DNA from: DMER64 sp964554535
Lineage (GTDB): Bacteria; Bacteroidota; Bacteroidia; Bacteroidales; UBA932
Assembly: GCA_964554535.1 (NCBI GenBank)
Contig: CAZKPB010000001.1
Span: 62,001 to 126,000 of the forward strand
Direction: 5' to 3'
Length of the DNA: 64,000 nucleotides
Part shown: piece by piece, positions 1 through 7,178 of the stretch
Layout of the letters: each line of letters opens with the position of its first letter
Position numbering within the stretch: position 1 is the first letter of the stretch
Program-made: the position numbers and the translations under genes
Notes under the pieces: generated by a model
The model's input: the letters and a program-made list of their open reading frames with translations, nothing else
Databases searched by the model: none
Told to the model about the DNA's origin: nothing

Positions 1-142
1 CAATTTGTTGTCCCGTCAACCAGCAGTACTCCATGGTTTTAATCCCGAAAGAGCCAAATGCCAATTGGCTTCCTCTTTGGGCAATCCCTTTCATACGGCC
101 TTTTTGTTGCCTTCTGAACTTGGTTTTTTTTGGTTGTAACAT
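1..142 (-). CDS. rplP: 50S ribosomal protein L16, 5' part (cut by window edge)
   Basis: Reading leftwards from ATG at 142, the first 47 codons give the unmistakable L16 N-terminus (MLQPKKTKFRRQQKGRMKG, then QLAFGSFGIK). L16 binds 23S rRNA near the A-site tRNA elbow and the peptidyl-transferase centre. In Bacteroidetes the gene normally sits inside the S10 operon, just behind rpsC. Here no rpsC lies upstream: the gene begins a transcription unit behind its own promoter (-7 box at 271-278) and a leader of about 120 nt. The last visible residues (MEYCWLTGQQI) differ from the usual W-[IL]-T-[GA]-R-Q-I-E, with Q where family members have a conserved R. It may be the true gene of a split operon or a divergent paralogue. 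The rest lies outside the window. Confidence 0.9.
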   Translation of the reverse strand, partial: MLQPKKTKFRRQQKGRMKGIAQRGSQLAFGSFGIKTMEYCWLTGQQI

Positions 143-270
143 TGTTTTCTTTTAACGTTTAACGATAACGTAATATATTTTGTTGCTTCGGTGCATTTTA
201 AGGTGGTTACTCTACGTAACCTTTTGGCTCACAATTTTTTAAGTAGGTTCTTCCGGAAAATTGCGGGATG

Positions 271-301
271 CAAAGATAGGACTTAATTTCTGATTTACAA
301 A
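271..301 (-). promoter_or_regulatory. Bacteroidetes-type promoter for rplP
   Basis: On the minus strand TATCTTTG (271-278) matches the -7 consensus TAnnTTTG, and TTTG (298-301) lies 19 bp upstream as the -33 element. The predicted start is near 264, leaving about 120 nt of leader before the L16 ATG. The leader can form a hairpin GGTTAC/GTAACC with a 5-nt loop (about 209-225). A ribosomal-protein autoregulatory leader is conceivable but unproven. Confidence 0.7.
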
Positions 302-374
302 AATTTATAAACATTTACGGGCCGAAAAATGTTGGAAACTTCAGTCCCCGATAAACGGGATTTATAAGAATTCT

Positions 375-382
375 TATCTTTG
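375..382 (+). promoter_or_regulatory. -7 box that decides the start of the RsbW-like gene
   Basis: TATCTTTG at 375-382 is a perfect -7 box. Its last base is the first base of a potential GTG start at 382, so that GTG would lie upstream of the transcription start. Translation must begin downstream, at ATG 418. No convincing -33 element is visible at the usual distance. Confidence 0.65.
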
Positions 383-417
383 TGAGAATTCACTATAAAA
401 TATTAGCGGACAACTGT

Positions 418-828
418 ATGCAACAAGAGGTGCTTTTATCAAACCACTTATCCCAATTGGAATGCCTGCTGGATAAGGCCGAGGCCTTTCTGGAACAGTG
501 CGGGGTTCCGGCTCCTCTGCAGTTCAAAATCAAACTGGTCCTGGATGAGTTGTTCACCAATATTGTTTCTTACGGCTATCCCGACCACAGGGAAGATAAA
601 GTCCGCATTACATTGTGTATGGAGCCCGACGCTTTTCGCGCCAGCATAGACGACGGCGGTATAGCCTTTAACCCGCTGGAAGAGGCCGGTACGCCCAATA
701 TCACCCTGTCTGCCGAAGAAAGGCCCGTTGGCGGTCTGGGTATTCACTTGGTAAAAAATCTGAGCCGGGACATACAGTACCGACGTATCGGCAACCGCAA
801 CGAAGTCACCTTCTGGATTGCCTGTTAA
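418..828 (+). CDS. RsbW/anti-sigma-type serine kinase (HATPase_c_2)
   Basis: A single-domain GHKL ATPase of about 136 residues, the size of RsbW/SpoIIAB anti-sigma kinases. The N box (LDELFTNIVSYGYPD), the G1 box (DDGGIAFNP) and the glycine-rich G2 box (GGLGIHLVKN) are all present, so ATP binding is expected. Family members phosphorylate an STAS anti-anti-sigma protein or bind a sigma factor. No STAS or PP2C phosphatase partner lies in the window. The frame stays open up to a GTG at 382, but the -7 box at 375-382 overlaps it, so ATG 418 is chosen. A DUF4294 gene follows 9 bp downstream, probably in the same transcript. The partner sigma factor cannot be named. Confidence 0.8.
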   Translation: MQQEVLLSNHLSQLECLLDKAEAFLEQCGVPAPLQFKIKLVLDELFTNIVSYGYPDHREDKVRITLCMEPDAFRASIDDGGIAFNPLEEAGTPNITLSAEERPVGGLGIHLVKNLSRDIQYRRIGNRNEVTFWIAC

Positions 829-837
829 CTCAATACA

Positions 838-1524
838 ATGAACCGTCACACCATCCTCTTGATTCTGCTTCTTTGCCTTACAGGGATTGCCGGGCCGCTT
901 TACGGACAGCGCAATGCTCAACAACCACGCAGGGACACAGTTCTTATGGGCTACATAGTGGATAACGGGGATACACTTTTTGTGGGCAAGCTCAAAGAAG
1001 TTTACGTCTATAACCGCCCCCGCAACCGTAAAGAACAGAAAGAGTGGAAAGATTACTACCGTATGGTACACAATTTCTCCAAGGCCTATCCTTATGCCCT
1101 GCTGGCCCGGGAACGTCTGGACCGAGCCGACAGCACACTGGCCGCATCGAATTTCAATAAAAGGGAGCGTGAGAAATACCTTGAAAAAACCGAGCGCACA
1201 CTATTTGCCGAGTTCGAAAAACCCCTGCGCAACCTCACCTTTACCCAGGGCCGCATGTTGCTGCGTCTGATAGATCGCGAAGTGGGCTACAGCAGTTTTG
1301 CCATTGTGAAGGATTACCGGGGAACCGTCACCGCCGCCTTCTGGCAAGGGGTTGCCAAACTGTTTGGGGCCGATATGAAAAAACCTTACGACAAATACGG
1401 AGAAGACAAGCCTCTAGAAGAGCTGGTTCAGATGTATCACGACGGGCGCTTCTACTATCTCTACACTTCGCTTTTCGGCCCCCCCAAGGACGCCAGAATC
1501 AGTCCCAACGGCACACGCCACTGA
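838..1524 (+). CDS. DUF4294 family exported protein
   Basis: 228 residues with an N-terminal signal peptide (hydrophobic stretch ILLILLLCLTGIAGPLYG, cleavage expected near residue 24). The mature part is rich in charged residues and aromatic pairs (KEWKDYYRMVHNFSKAYPYA, GYSSFAIVKDYRGTVTAAFWQ), which is the pattern of the Bacteroidetes-specific DUF4294 family. Function is unknown; it is expected in the periplasm. It starts 9 bp after the RsbW-like gene and probably shares its promoter. Its last 111 bp overlap the 3' end of lpxH on the other strand. Confidence 0.75.
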   Translation: MNRHTILLILLLCLTGIAGPLYGQRNAQQPRRDTVLMGYIVDNGDTLFVGKLKEVYVYNRPRNRKEQKEWKDYYRMVHNFSKAYPYALLARERLDRADSTLAASNFNKREREKYLEKTERTLFAEFEKPLRNLTFTQGRMLLRLIDREVGYSSFAIVKDYRGTVTAAFWQGVAKLFGADMKKPYDKYGEDKPLEELVQMYHDGRFYYLYTSLFGPPKDARISPNGTRH

Positions 1525-2205
1525 CGGATTGTTGATCCAGTCACCCAAGACTATCAGTTCTCCGCCGGCAGGCAGCGGACAACGCTGCAGGGTATGCAGG
1601 TGGCCTACTATGCAATAATCCACAGGCCGTGGGTAGGATGCGGCAAACTGATAGACCGGTTCGTCCTTCCCCCGGAATTGATACACCCGGCCACGTGCCA
1701 GACGGTTGTGAGCCGACCAGTTCTTGGCCAAGGCAAAAGCCCAGCGGGGATGCATTGCGGCAAACAGCGTTCGGGTCACAGAACTTTTAAACAGCGAGCG
1801 GGCCATCTTATATGAAGGTTTCATTGGAGGCACTCCGTCACCGTGCGCCAACAAAAAACGGTTGCCCTCCCATTCTGTGTAAAAAGATTCCGGATGGACC
1901 GTCAAGCCCAGTTCCTGCTCTAAGTAGCCATAAGTCCACATGTCGTGGTTCCCTTCAAAAAAATGCACGGGAATGCCCTTGTCCGTCAACGCGGCCAAAG
2001 CCCCCAGTACTCTTGTATAACCCTTGGGAATTACGTATTTGTACTCGTACCAGAAATCGAAGATATCTCCCAGCAGAAACAAGGCGGACGTCTGCGGATC
2101 CTGTGCTATGTCTGCTAAAAACCGCACCAGCATCCGCTCTCTTTTTTTGGGGTCTCCCACCGGAAGCCCCAGGTGCACATCGGCCAAAAAATAACTTTTC
2201 CCCAT
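1414..2205 (-). CDS. lpxH: UDP-2,3-diacylglucosamine diphosphatase
   Basis: A calcineurin-like metallophosphoesterase that hydrolyses UDP-2,3-diacylglucosamine to lipid X and UMP in lipid A synthesis, at the inner face of the inner membrane. All metal motifs are visible: D-x-H in FLADVHLG (residues 7-13), GDIFDFW, GNHD, HGDG and GHLH. The ATG at 2205 shares its A with the uppP stop (TAATG), indicating translational coupling; an in-frame extension into uppP is rejected. At 264 residues it is of normal length, but the last 37 codons run antisense to the DUF4294 gene, and the tail after GDWINNP is poorly conserved. It may be an extension created by loss of an earlier stop. Confidence 0.85.
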   Translation of the reverse strand: MGKSYFLADVHLGLPVGDPKKRERMLVRFLADIAQDPQTSALFLLGDIFDFWYEYKYVIPKGYTRVLGALAALTDKGIPVHFFEGNHDMWTYGYLEQELGLTVHPESFYTEWEGNRFLLAHGDGVPPMKPSYKMARSLFKSSVTRTLFAAMHPRWAFALAKNWSAHNRLARGRVYQFRGKDEPVYQFAASYPRPVDYCIVGHLHTLQRCPLPAGGELIVLGDWINNPSVACAVGTDSGVLGGAEKRSVEIVEAPVVIHLNQLF

Positions 2206-3005
2206 TATATTAATGCCGGAACCACCAGGCAAGCCAGACCCGCCAAAAGACAATAAATGGCAAACCACATAAATTTGACCCGTCTGACCAGGGCTATCAT
2301 ACACTTGCAGGCCAACAGCCCCGTTGAAAACGCGGCGGCAAATCCAATCAGCAAAGAAGACACGGACAGACCGGAAACGGCCGGTGTAAATCCTCCCTCC
2401 AAAATTTCAAGAAATGCCTCGCCCAATACGGGAATCAGTACCATCAAGAAAGAAAAGGAAGCTACCTGCGAACGATGATTTCCCAAACAAATGCCGGTGG
2501 CAATGGTAGTCCCTGAACGCGACAAGCCCGGAATTACCGCACACGCCTGAGCCACCCCAACAAGAAAGGCATCCAAATATCCAATGGGATGCGTACGTCT
2601 GAGGCGAGATGACACTATCTGGGAGAGTGCAAGCAACAACGCGGTAAGCAACAACATCCACCCCACCAGAGTAATCCCTTCCGTAAACATCGCTTCCACT
2701 TTGTCCTTGAAAAACAAACCCACCACCAATACGGGAATCAGAGAGACAAGAATACGGTAGGCCGTTTGGGAATGAGCCGTATATTTGAGACGGAACACAT
2801 CGGAAATCATTGAAATGATTTCTTTGCGAAACACTACTATGGTACTGAGCACCGTGGCGGCATGGACCACTATCTCAAAAGTGGCATCCTGAGTTTCAAT
2901 TCCAAACAGTTCCTTGACAATTATCAAGTGTCCGCTGCTACTGACCGGGAGGAACTCTGTAAGTCCTTGCAGAAGGCCCAGCAATAAAGCTTCTATTCCC
3001 GTCAT
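2205..3005 (-). CDS. uppP: Undecaprenyl-diphosphatase (BacA/UppP)
   Basis: An integral membrane pyrophosphatase of 266 residues that converts undecaprenyl diphosphate to the monophosphate, recycling the lipid carrier for peptidoglycan and O-antigen. The two BacA signatures are present: GLTEFLPVSSSGHLI near the N-terminus (E and S residues of the active site) and PGLSRSGTTIATGI in the second half. The remainder is a series of hydrophobic helices. It lies between a DUF3098 gene and lpxH in a leftward operon with ftsX, an arrangement typical of Bacteroidetes except that truB usually follows uppP. Confidence 0.92.
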   Translation of the reverse strand: MTGIEALLLGLLQGLTEFLPVSSSGHLIIVKELFGIETQDATFEIVVHAATVLSTIVVFRKEIISMISDVFRLKYTAHSQTAYRILVSLIPVLVVGLFFKDKVEAMFTEGITLVGWMLLLTALLLALSQIVSSRLRRTHPIGYLDAFLVGVAQACAVIPGLSRSGTTIATGICLGNHRSQVASFSFLMVLIPVLGEAFLEILEGGFTPAVSGLSVSSLLIGFAAAFSTGLLACKCMIALVRRVKFMWFAIYCLLAGLACLVVPALI

Positions 3006-3013
3006 GCCGTAGT

Positions 3014-3280
3014 TTATTTTTTGATTTTCATTATTGCCACCACTTCAAATGCAAAACCGGCACAAATTAGAATGGGTGCTATCACCATACGGGGAAAGCT
3101 GAAGAGCGCCTTGGCGTCAAAATCATTTGGATTTTGCGCTTTTCCGCCCAAAAGGAACAGAAAGCCGATTACCACAACCACCAATCCGGCAAGCAGGTAA
3201 TATACATTTTTGCGCGGTAGGGCAAACTTTCCCTCTTCAGTCACCTGTGACGTGTTTTTAGCGGGTTTCATAGTTTTCAT
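3014..3280 (-). CDS. DUF3098 family small membrane protein
   Basis: 88 residues: a short charged N-terminus, a first membrane helix (YYLLAGLVVVVIGFLFLLGG), a loop containing the family-like NDFDAKALFSFPR, and a second helix (VIAPILICAGFAFEVVAIM) ending in KIKK. This is the DUF3098 pattern, a Bacteroidetes family almost always encoded between ftsX and uppP. Function is unknown. The constant neighbourhood suggests a role near the division or cell-wall machinery. ATG 3280 and ATG 3271 are both possible starts. Confidence 0.85.
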   Translation of the reverse strand: MKTMKPAKNTSQVTEEGKFALPRKNVYYLLAGLVVVVIGFLFLLGGKAQNPNDFDAKALFSFPRMVIAPILICAGFAFEVVAIMKIKK

Positions 3281-3301
3281 ATTTCATTATTATCATACTA
3301 C

Positions 3302-4192
3302 TTAATAATATAGTGCGCCGGTGTCCAGCCTGACCACTTTATTGACCACAAAGAAAGTGGAAATTCGGCACAAAACCACACCGGCCACCAGGACCGACGC
3401 CATTACGGCCAGAAACAGACGCGAATCTATCCACACAACCACTTCCGGAAATTTATGCTGCAACCCAAACAGGACGGCCGTCAGCAACAGATTGGCCAAC
3501 AAAGCCGCAATAATCCCCTGCAAGAGAGCCTGCGTCATAAACGGCTTTCTGATAAATCGGCGGGTAGCCCCCACCAGCCGCATGGTATATATGGTAAACC
3601 GACGCGCATATACAGACAGTTGAATGGTGTTGTGTATAAGCACAAAAGACACAATCAACAACAACAGAATCACCAGGGCCAGTCCCATGCCTATACGTTC
3701 TATATTGCGGTTTATCAGCGACACCATCGGAGCCTGGTAAGAAACTTCCTGCACAAACGGCAATTCCATCAACCCGCGCTCCAGAAGAGCTATACTGTCA
3801 TTCTGTACATAAGGTGCATATAACTGCAATTCAATGGATGCCGGCAGCGGGTTGTCATCAAACACTTCCATAAAATCCCCGCCCAGCATTTCCTGCATTT
3901 CCATGGCTCCCTGCTGACGTGACACATACACGGCTCCACGCACCGCAGCGGTCGCGTAAGGGACCGCCGCAAGACGCTTTACCAGCAGGGTGGAATCCGC
4001 ATCCTTGACCTCCCCACGCAAGATTACCGCCACTCCCATCCTTTCCTTGAAATAATCAGACACGGATTTAGCATTGAGCCCCAGCAAAGCAGCCACTCCC
4101 ATAATAAAAAGAAGCAGAGAAATGCTGATTACAGAAGATACGTGGGAATGAACAAGTTGTTGACTTATAATATTTTGATCTTGCTGCGCCAT
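3302..4192 (-). CDS. ftsX: Cell division permease-like protein FtsX
   Basis: 296 residues with the FtsX layout: a cytoplasmic N-terminus, TM1 (SVISISLLLFIMGVAALLGL), a periplasmic domain of about 115 residues (GVAVILRGEVKDADSTLL to FVQEVSYQAP), then three further membrane helices in an FtsX/MacB permease region. FtsX works with the ATPase FtsE to control septal hydrolases through a periplasmic partner such as EnvC. No ftsE is in the window, but an EnvC-like protein with a degenerate LytM domain is encoded at 59520-60692. First gene of the leftward ftsX-DUF3098-uppP-lpxH operon. Confidence 0.9.
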   Translation of the reverse strand: MAQQDQNIISQQLVHSHVSSVISISLLLFIMGVAALLGLNAKSVSDYFKERMGVAVILRGEVKDADSTLLVKRLAAVPYATAAVRGAVYVSRQQGAMEMQEMLGGDFMEVFDDNPLPASIELQLYAPYVQNDSIALLERGLMELPFVQEVSYQAPMVSLINRNIERIGMGLALVILLLLIVSFVLIHNTIQLSVYARRFTIYTMRLVGATRRFIRKPFMTQALLQGIIAALLANLLLTAVLFGLQHKFPEVVVWIDSRLFLAVMASVLVAGVVLCRISTFFVVNKVVRLDTGALYY

Positions 4193-4203
4193 AATAGGAA
4201 AGT

Positions 4204-4211
4204 CAAAGATA
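4204..4211 (-). promoter_or_regulatory. -7 box for the ftsX operon
   Basis: TATCTTTG on the minus strand at 4204-4211 lies 11 nt before the ftsX ATG (4192), so the 5' leader would be only a few nucleotides. No clear -33 element is seen. It is divergent from the box at 4235-4242. Confidence 0.55.
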
Positions 4212-4234
4212 CAGAAAGTATTAAGAATTTTTGC

Positions 4235-4242
4235 TACCTTTG
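4235..4242 (+). promoter_or_regulatory. -7 box for the glycogen-synthase-like gene
   Basis: TACCTTTG at 4235-4242 matches TAnnTTTG and lies 24 nt before ATG 4267. It excludes the in-frame upstream start at 4231, which would lie inside the promoter. Confidence 0.6.
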
Positions 4243-4266
4243 TACAAATTTACGGATATTCTGACT

Positions 4267-5094
4267 ATGAGCGAGGCTAAGCGAATTCTATATGTGAGTT
4301 CTGAAATTTTCCCCTACCTGCCGCAAACGGATATGGCTCACGTGGGCCGTTTCCTTCCGCAAGCCGTACAGGAAGCCGGTCGCGAAATCCGTTCGTTCAT
4401 GCCGCGCTACGGTTGTATAAACGAACGCCGCAATCAGTTGCACGAAGTCATCCGTCTATCCGGGATGAACATCATTATCAACGATATAGACCGTCCGCTA
4501 ATCATCAAGGTAGCCTCCATATCGGCTGCCCGTATGCAGGTATATTTTATTGACAATGAAGATTACTTCCACCGGAAATTCATCTTCCGTGACGAGAACG
4601 AACAGTTTTTTGCAGACAATGACGAGAGGGGCATATTTTTTGCGAGAGGGGTGCTGGAAACCGTGAAGAAACTCCGCTGGAAACCGGATCTGGTGCATTG
4701 CCAGGGGTGGCTCAGTTACCTGCTGCCTCTTTATTTGAAACTGGTTTACCACGACGACCCGCTCTTCACGCATACCAAAGTAGTTCTTTCATTATACAAT
4801 GACTTGACTACAGAAACTTTTAACGCGCAAATGCGTTCAAAGATTCTTGTGGCCGGCATAAAAGAAAAGGACCTGGAGGTGTTTGCGGAACCTACGGCAA
4901 CAGACCTGGCCAAACTGGCCATTAAATATGCAGACGGTGTAATTTTGGGACATCCTAAAATCAATCCGGAACTCATTGACTTTGCGCAACACCTCAACCT
5001 TCCCGTCCTTCCCTATGTTGACCCGCAAGAAACTGAGAGCAGTTATATTACAGATTACAACCGTTTTTACGACCAAATTTTGGAAACCAAATGA
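4267..5094 (+). CDS. Glycogen/starch synthase-like protein, GT5 N-terminal half only
   Basis: 275 residues resembling the N-terminal Rossmann lobe of GT5 glycogen/starch synthases (ILYVSSEIFPYLP, FMPRYGCINERRNQLHEVIRLSG, VYFIDNEDYFHRK, DNDERGIFFARGVLETVKKLRWKPDLVHCQGW). The C-terminal ADP-glucose-binding lobe of a full enzyme of about 480 residues is absent. Such short proteins are a standard annotation in Bacteroidetes, so this is a family trait and not a local truncation. Catalysis alone is doubtful; a regulatory or binding role is possible. The stop overlaps the DUF4270 start (ATGA), as in relatives. Confidence 0.8.
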   Translation: MSEAKRILYVSSEIFPYLPQTDMAHVGRFLPQAVQEAGREIRSFMPRYGCINERRNQLHEVIRLSGMNIIINDIDRPLIIKVASISAARMQVYFIDNEDYFHRKFIFRDENEQFFADNDERGIFFARGVLETVKKLRWKPDLVHCQGWLSYLLPLYLKLVYHDDPLFTHTKVVLSLYNDLTTETFNAQMRSKILVAGIKEKDLEVFAEPTATDLAKLAIKYADGVILGHPKINPELIDFAQHLNLPVLPYVDPQETESSYITDYNRFYDQILETK

Positions 5095-6563
5095 CATTCA
5101 GGGCATCATCTATAGCGTTCCCCCTTATCTTCTTTTCCTGCCTTTGTGCTTCGTGCGTCACCATTGACTACAAGACAGGCAATAATTTTATTCCATCCAA
5201 CCAGATACTTTCCATAGAAACCAAAGATTTTGAGGCTCCTATGTTCACCCAGATGGCTGACAGTATGTATATGGCCTTTCCTGCCTCGCTCACGGTCGGT
5301 TCCATCAATTCTCCGCTGTTTGGAAACACCACCACCGGCGGGGTGATCCAGTTCCTGCCCTACAATATTGAAGAAGACTACGGGGCTGACCCTGTAGTGG
5401 AAAATCTCTATGTGGACATTCTGGTTTCGGGTGCTGACGTGATGGATGAATCGCAACGCTACATTCCCCAGAACATCTACGTCTACAAACTGGTCAAGGA
5501 TATCAACCACCTGCAGGTATACAGTTCTTCCTTCACGGAAGAATACATTGACCCGGTGCCCGTCAGTAAGCCCGGCCTTGTGTACCAGGGTGGAGACACG
5601 CTGCATCTGGAATTCACCCGCGAATTTGCCTACGAACTGCTGGATGCCGACAAAAACCAACGCGACAGCGCCTCGGCCTTCCTGAACCGATACAAGGGAT
5701 TCTATATCTGCACCGACCCGCTGTCCTCCGGTGGACGCATGAACTACCTGACCATCAGCGATACCTATATGTATCTGAAATACAAAGTGGCCGGAGCCGA
5801 CAGTTCTCTCACGTACCAACTTAATTCCTACTCCACCTACTATAATACGGCATCGCATCAGTCGGACAGGCTGGCAAGCGCCGGTCCTTCCCAATACCTA
5901 TACTATGAAGGCCAGTCCGGAGTAAAACCGTGCCTGGATATGCCCGCCCTCATTCGCCAGATTGAATTGTGGGGAAGTTCGCAAGATCCGGTGATAGAAC
6001 GCAACCGCATTATCCTTTCACGGGCCGAGTTGGTGGTCCCCGTGGACATTCCGCAGGGAGGCGACTACTCGCAGGTAGACCTGGCTCCCGCAATGCTCTA
6101 CCCTGCCTATAAAGTATATTCAGATTCCCTCACCTATTTTTCACCGCTGTCGGACATTTACAACACGGAAGCGGGAGGGACCCTCAACCGCACCAAATGG
6201 GAATACACCTTTGACATCACCGCTTTTTTACAGTTGATGCTGACCACCAAAATGGAAATGACGGATATGACCAATTTGTGGCTAATGTCTGTTGAGATTC
6301 CGGAAGAAGACGAATCCTCCAACTTATATTCCAACTATTACCCGTACAATAACTATTACGGATACGGCGGATACGGCAGCAGCTACTACGGTTACGGATA
6401 CAGCCCCTACGGCTACGGCTACGGAGATTACGGCAACAGTTCCTCCAGCAGTGACAATACCTATTCCATAGACAACTACTCGTACCGCAACCTGCGCCTG
6501 TGCGGAAATCTGTCCGACAGGGCGCCTTATGTGCGAATTAGCTATTCGGTGTTGCTGAAGTAA
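5091..6563 (+). CDS. DUF4270 family lipoprotein with Tyr/Gly-rich tail
   Basis: 490 residues. The N-terminus is a lipoprotein signal (FPLIFFSCLCASCVTIDYKTG). The body matches DUF4270, a Bacteroidetes outer-membrane or surface lipoprotein family found directly behind the glycogen-synthase-like gene. A low-complexity segment near residues 405-450 is dominated by Tyr, Gly, Asn and Ser in repeats such as YYGYGGYGSSYYGYGYSPYG, then a run of five serines, before a conserved-looking end (SYRNLRLCGNLSDRAPYVRISYSVLL). The function of the family is unknown. Translationally coupled to the upstream gene. Confidence 0.8.
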   Translation: MTFRASSIAFPLIFFSCLCASCVTIDYKTGNNFIPSNQILSIETKDFEAPMFTQMADSMYMAFPASLTVGSINSPLFGNTTTGGVIQFLPYNIEEDYGADPVVENLYVDILVSGADVMDESQRYIPQNIYVYKLVKDINHLQVYSSSFTEEYIDPVPVSKPGLVYQGGDTLHLEFTREFAYELLDADKNQRDSASAFLNRYKGFYICTDPLSSGGRMNYLTISDTYMYLKYKVAGADSSLTYQLNSYSTYYNTASHQSDRLASAGPSQYLYYEGQSGVKPCLDMPALIRQIELWGSSQDPVIERNRIILSRAELVVPVDIPQGGDYSQVDLAPAMLYPAYKVYSDSLTYFSPLSDIYNTEAGGTLNRTKWEYTFDITAFLQLMLTTKMEMTDMTNLWLMSVEIPEEDESSNLYSNYYPYNNYYGYGGYGSSYYGYGYSPYGYGYGDYGNSSSSSDNTYSIDNYSYRNLRLCGNLSDRAPYVRISYSVLLK

Positions 6564-6575
6564 AAAAACTTTTTA

Positions 6576-6583
6576 TACCTTTG
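6576..6583 (+). promoter_or_regulatory. -7 box for tRNA-Lys
   Basis: TACCTTTG at 6576-6583, 14 nt before the mature tRNA 5' end at 6598. It sits just after the DUF4270 stop codon and gives the tRNA its own promoter. Confidence 0.65.
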
Positions 6584-6597
6584 CAGCCCCAAACGAA

Positions 6598-6670
6598 GAC
6601 TTCGTAGCTCAGTTGGTAGAGCAAATGACTCTTAATCATTGGGTCGAGGGTTCGAGCCCCTCCGAGGTCA
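6598..6670 (+). tRNA. tRNA-Lys (anticodon CTT)
   Basis: A complete cloverleaf of 73 nt. Acceptor stem 6598-6604 with 6663-6669, D stem GCTC/GAGC, anticodon stem AATGA/TCATT around loop CTCTTAA (anticodon CTT), T stem GAGGG/CCCTC with loop TTCGAGC, discriminator A at 6670. CCA is not encoded. The rhodanese gene begins about 50 nt downstream with no terminator visible between, so the primary transcript may continue into it. Confidence 0.95.
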
Positions 6671-6722
6671 CTTTTTTGCACTGGAACCATTGGAACATTC
6701 TTCACCACACAAAACACCGCAT

Positions 6723-7178
6723 TTGTTGCGGAATTCCGGCAAAATCATCTTGTTGTTTTTGCTTTTTTGTGTTCCCTGCAGAGCCCAAATCATCAATCTG
6801 GATGTTCCCGAATTTCTGGCTCAGATAGCCCGCACGCCCAATGCGCAGATTCTTGACTTGCGCACCCCGGAGGACTATCAGCACAAACACATTCCCGATG
6901 CCGTCAACATTGAGCCCACCCAGTTTGATTTTCTGTCTGACGTAAAAGACCAGTTGGGAAATTCAGACACACTGTTTATTTATTGCCGTGTGGGCCGTCC
7001 CGTAGGAGTGGATGAACTGCTGATGCAAAACGGGTACAAGGTGGTATACAACCTCAAGGGAGGCTCCCTGGCTTGGGAAGAACACCAGGCTCAGGTGGCA
7101 AAAGACAAACAGCGCATAAAGGAACACAAAAAACCCAAAAAGAGAAGGGTCAGAGAGTTGTATATCGGTACCTGTTAA
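6723..7178 (+). CDS. Exported rhodanese-domain protein, probable TTG start
   Basis: A single rhodanese domain (DVPEFLAQ, ILDLRTPEDYQHKHIPDAVNIE, LFIYCRVGRPVGVDELLMQNGYKVVYNLKGGSLAWEE) with a presumed catalytic Cys in YCRVGRP. The frame is open back into the tRNA, but those ATGs lie within or upstream of the mature tRNA. A TTG at 6723 (or 6726) gives a good signal peptide (RNSGKIILLFLLFCVPCRAQ) and is preferred. The active loop CRVGRPVG is less typical than the usual C-R-S-G-x-R. The basic tail (KKPKKRRVREL) is unusual. Likely periplasmic; the substrate is unknown. The last 29 bp overlap the 3' end of rnc. Confidence 0.65.
   Translation: MLRNSGKIILLFLLFCVPCRAQIINLDVPEFLAQIARTPNAQILDLRTPEDYQHKHIPDAVNIEPTQFDFLSDVKDQLGNSDTLFIYCRVGRPVGVDELLMQNGYKVVYNLKGGSLAWEEHQAQVAKDKQRIKEHKKPKKRRVRELYIGTC

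Noticed and set aside
382..417. GTG start at 382 for the RsbW-like gene
   Set aside because: The -7 box TATCTTTG at 375-382 overlaps it, so the codon would not be in the mRNA.
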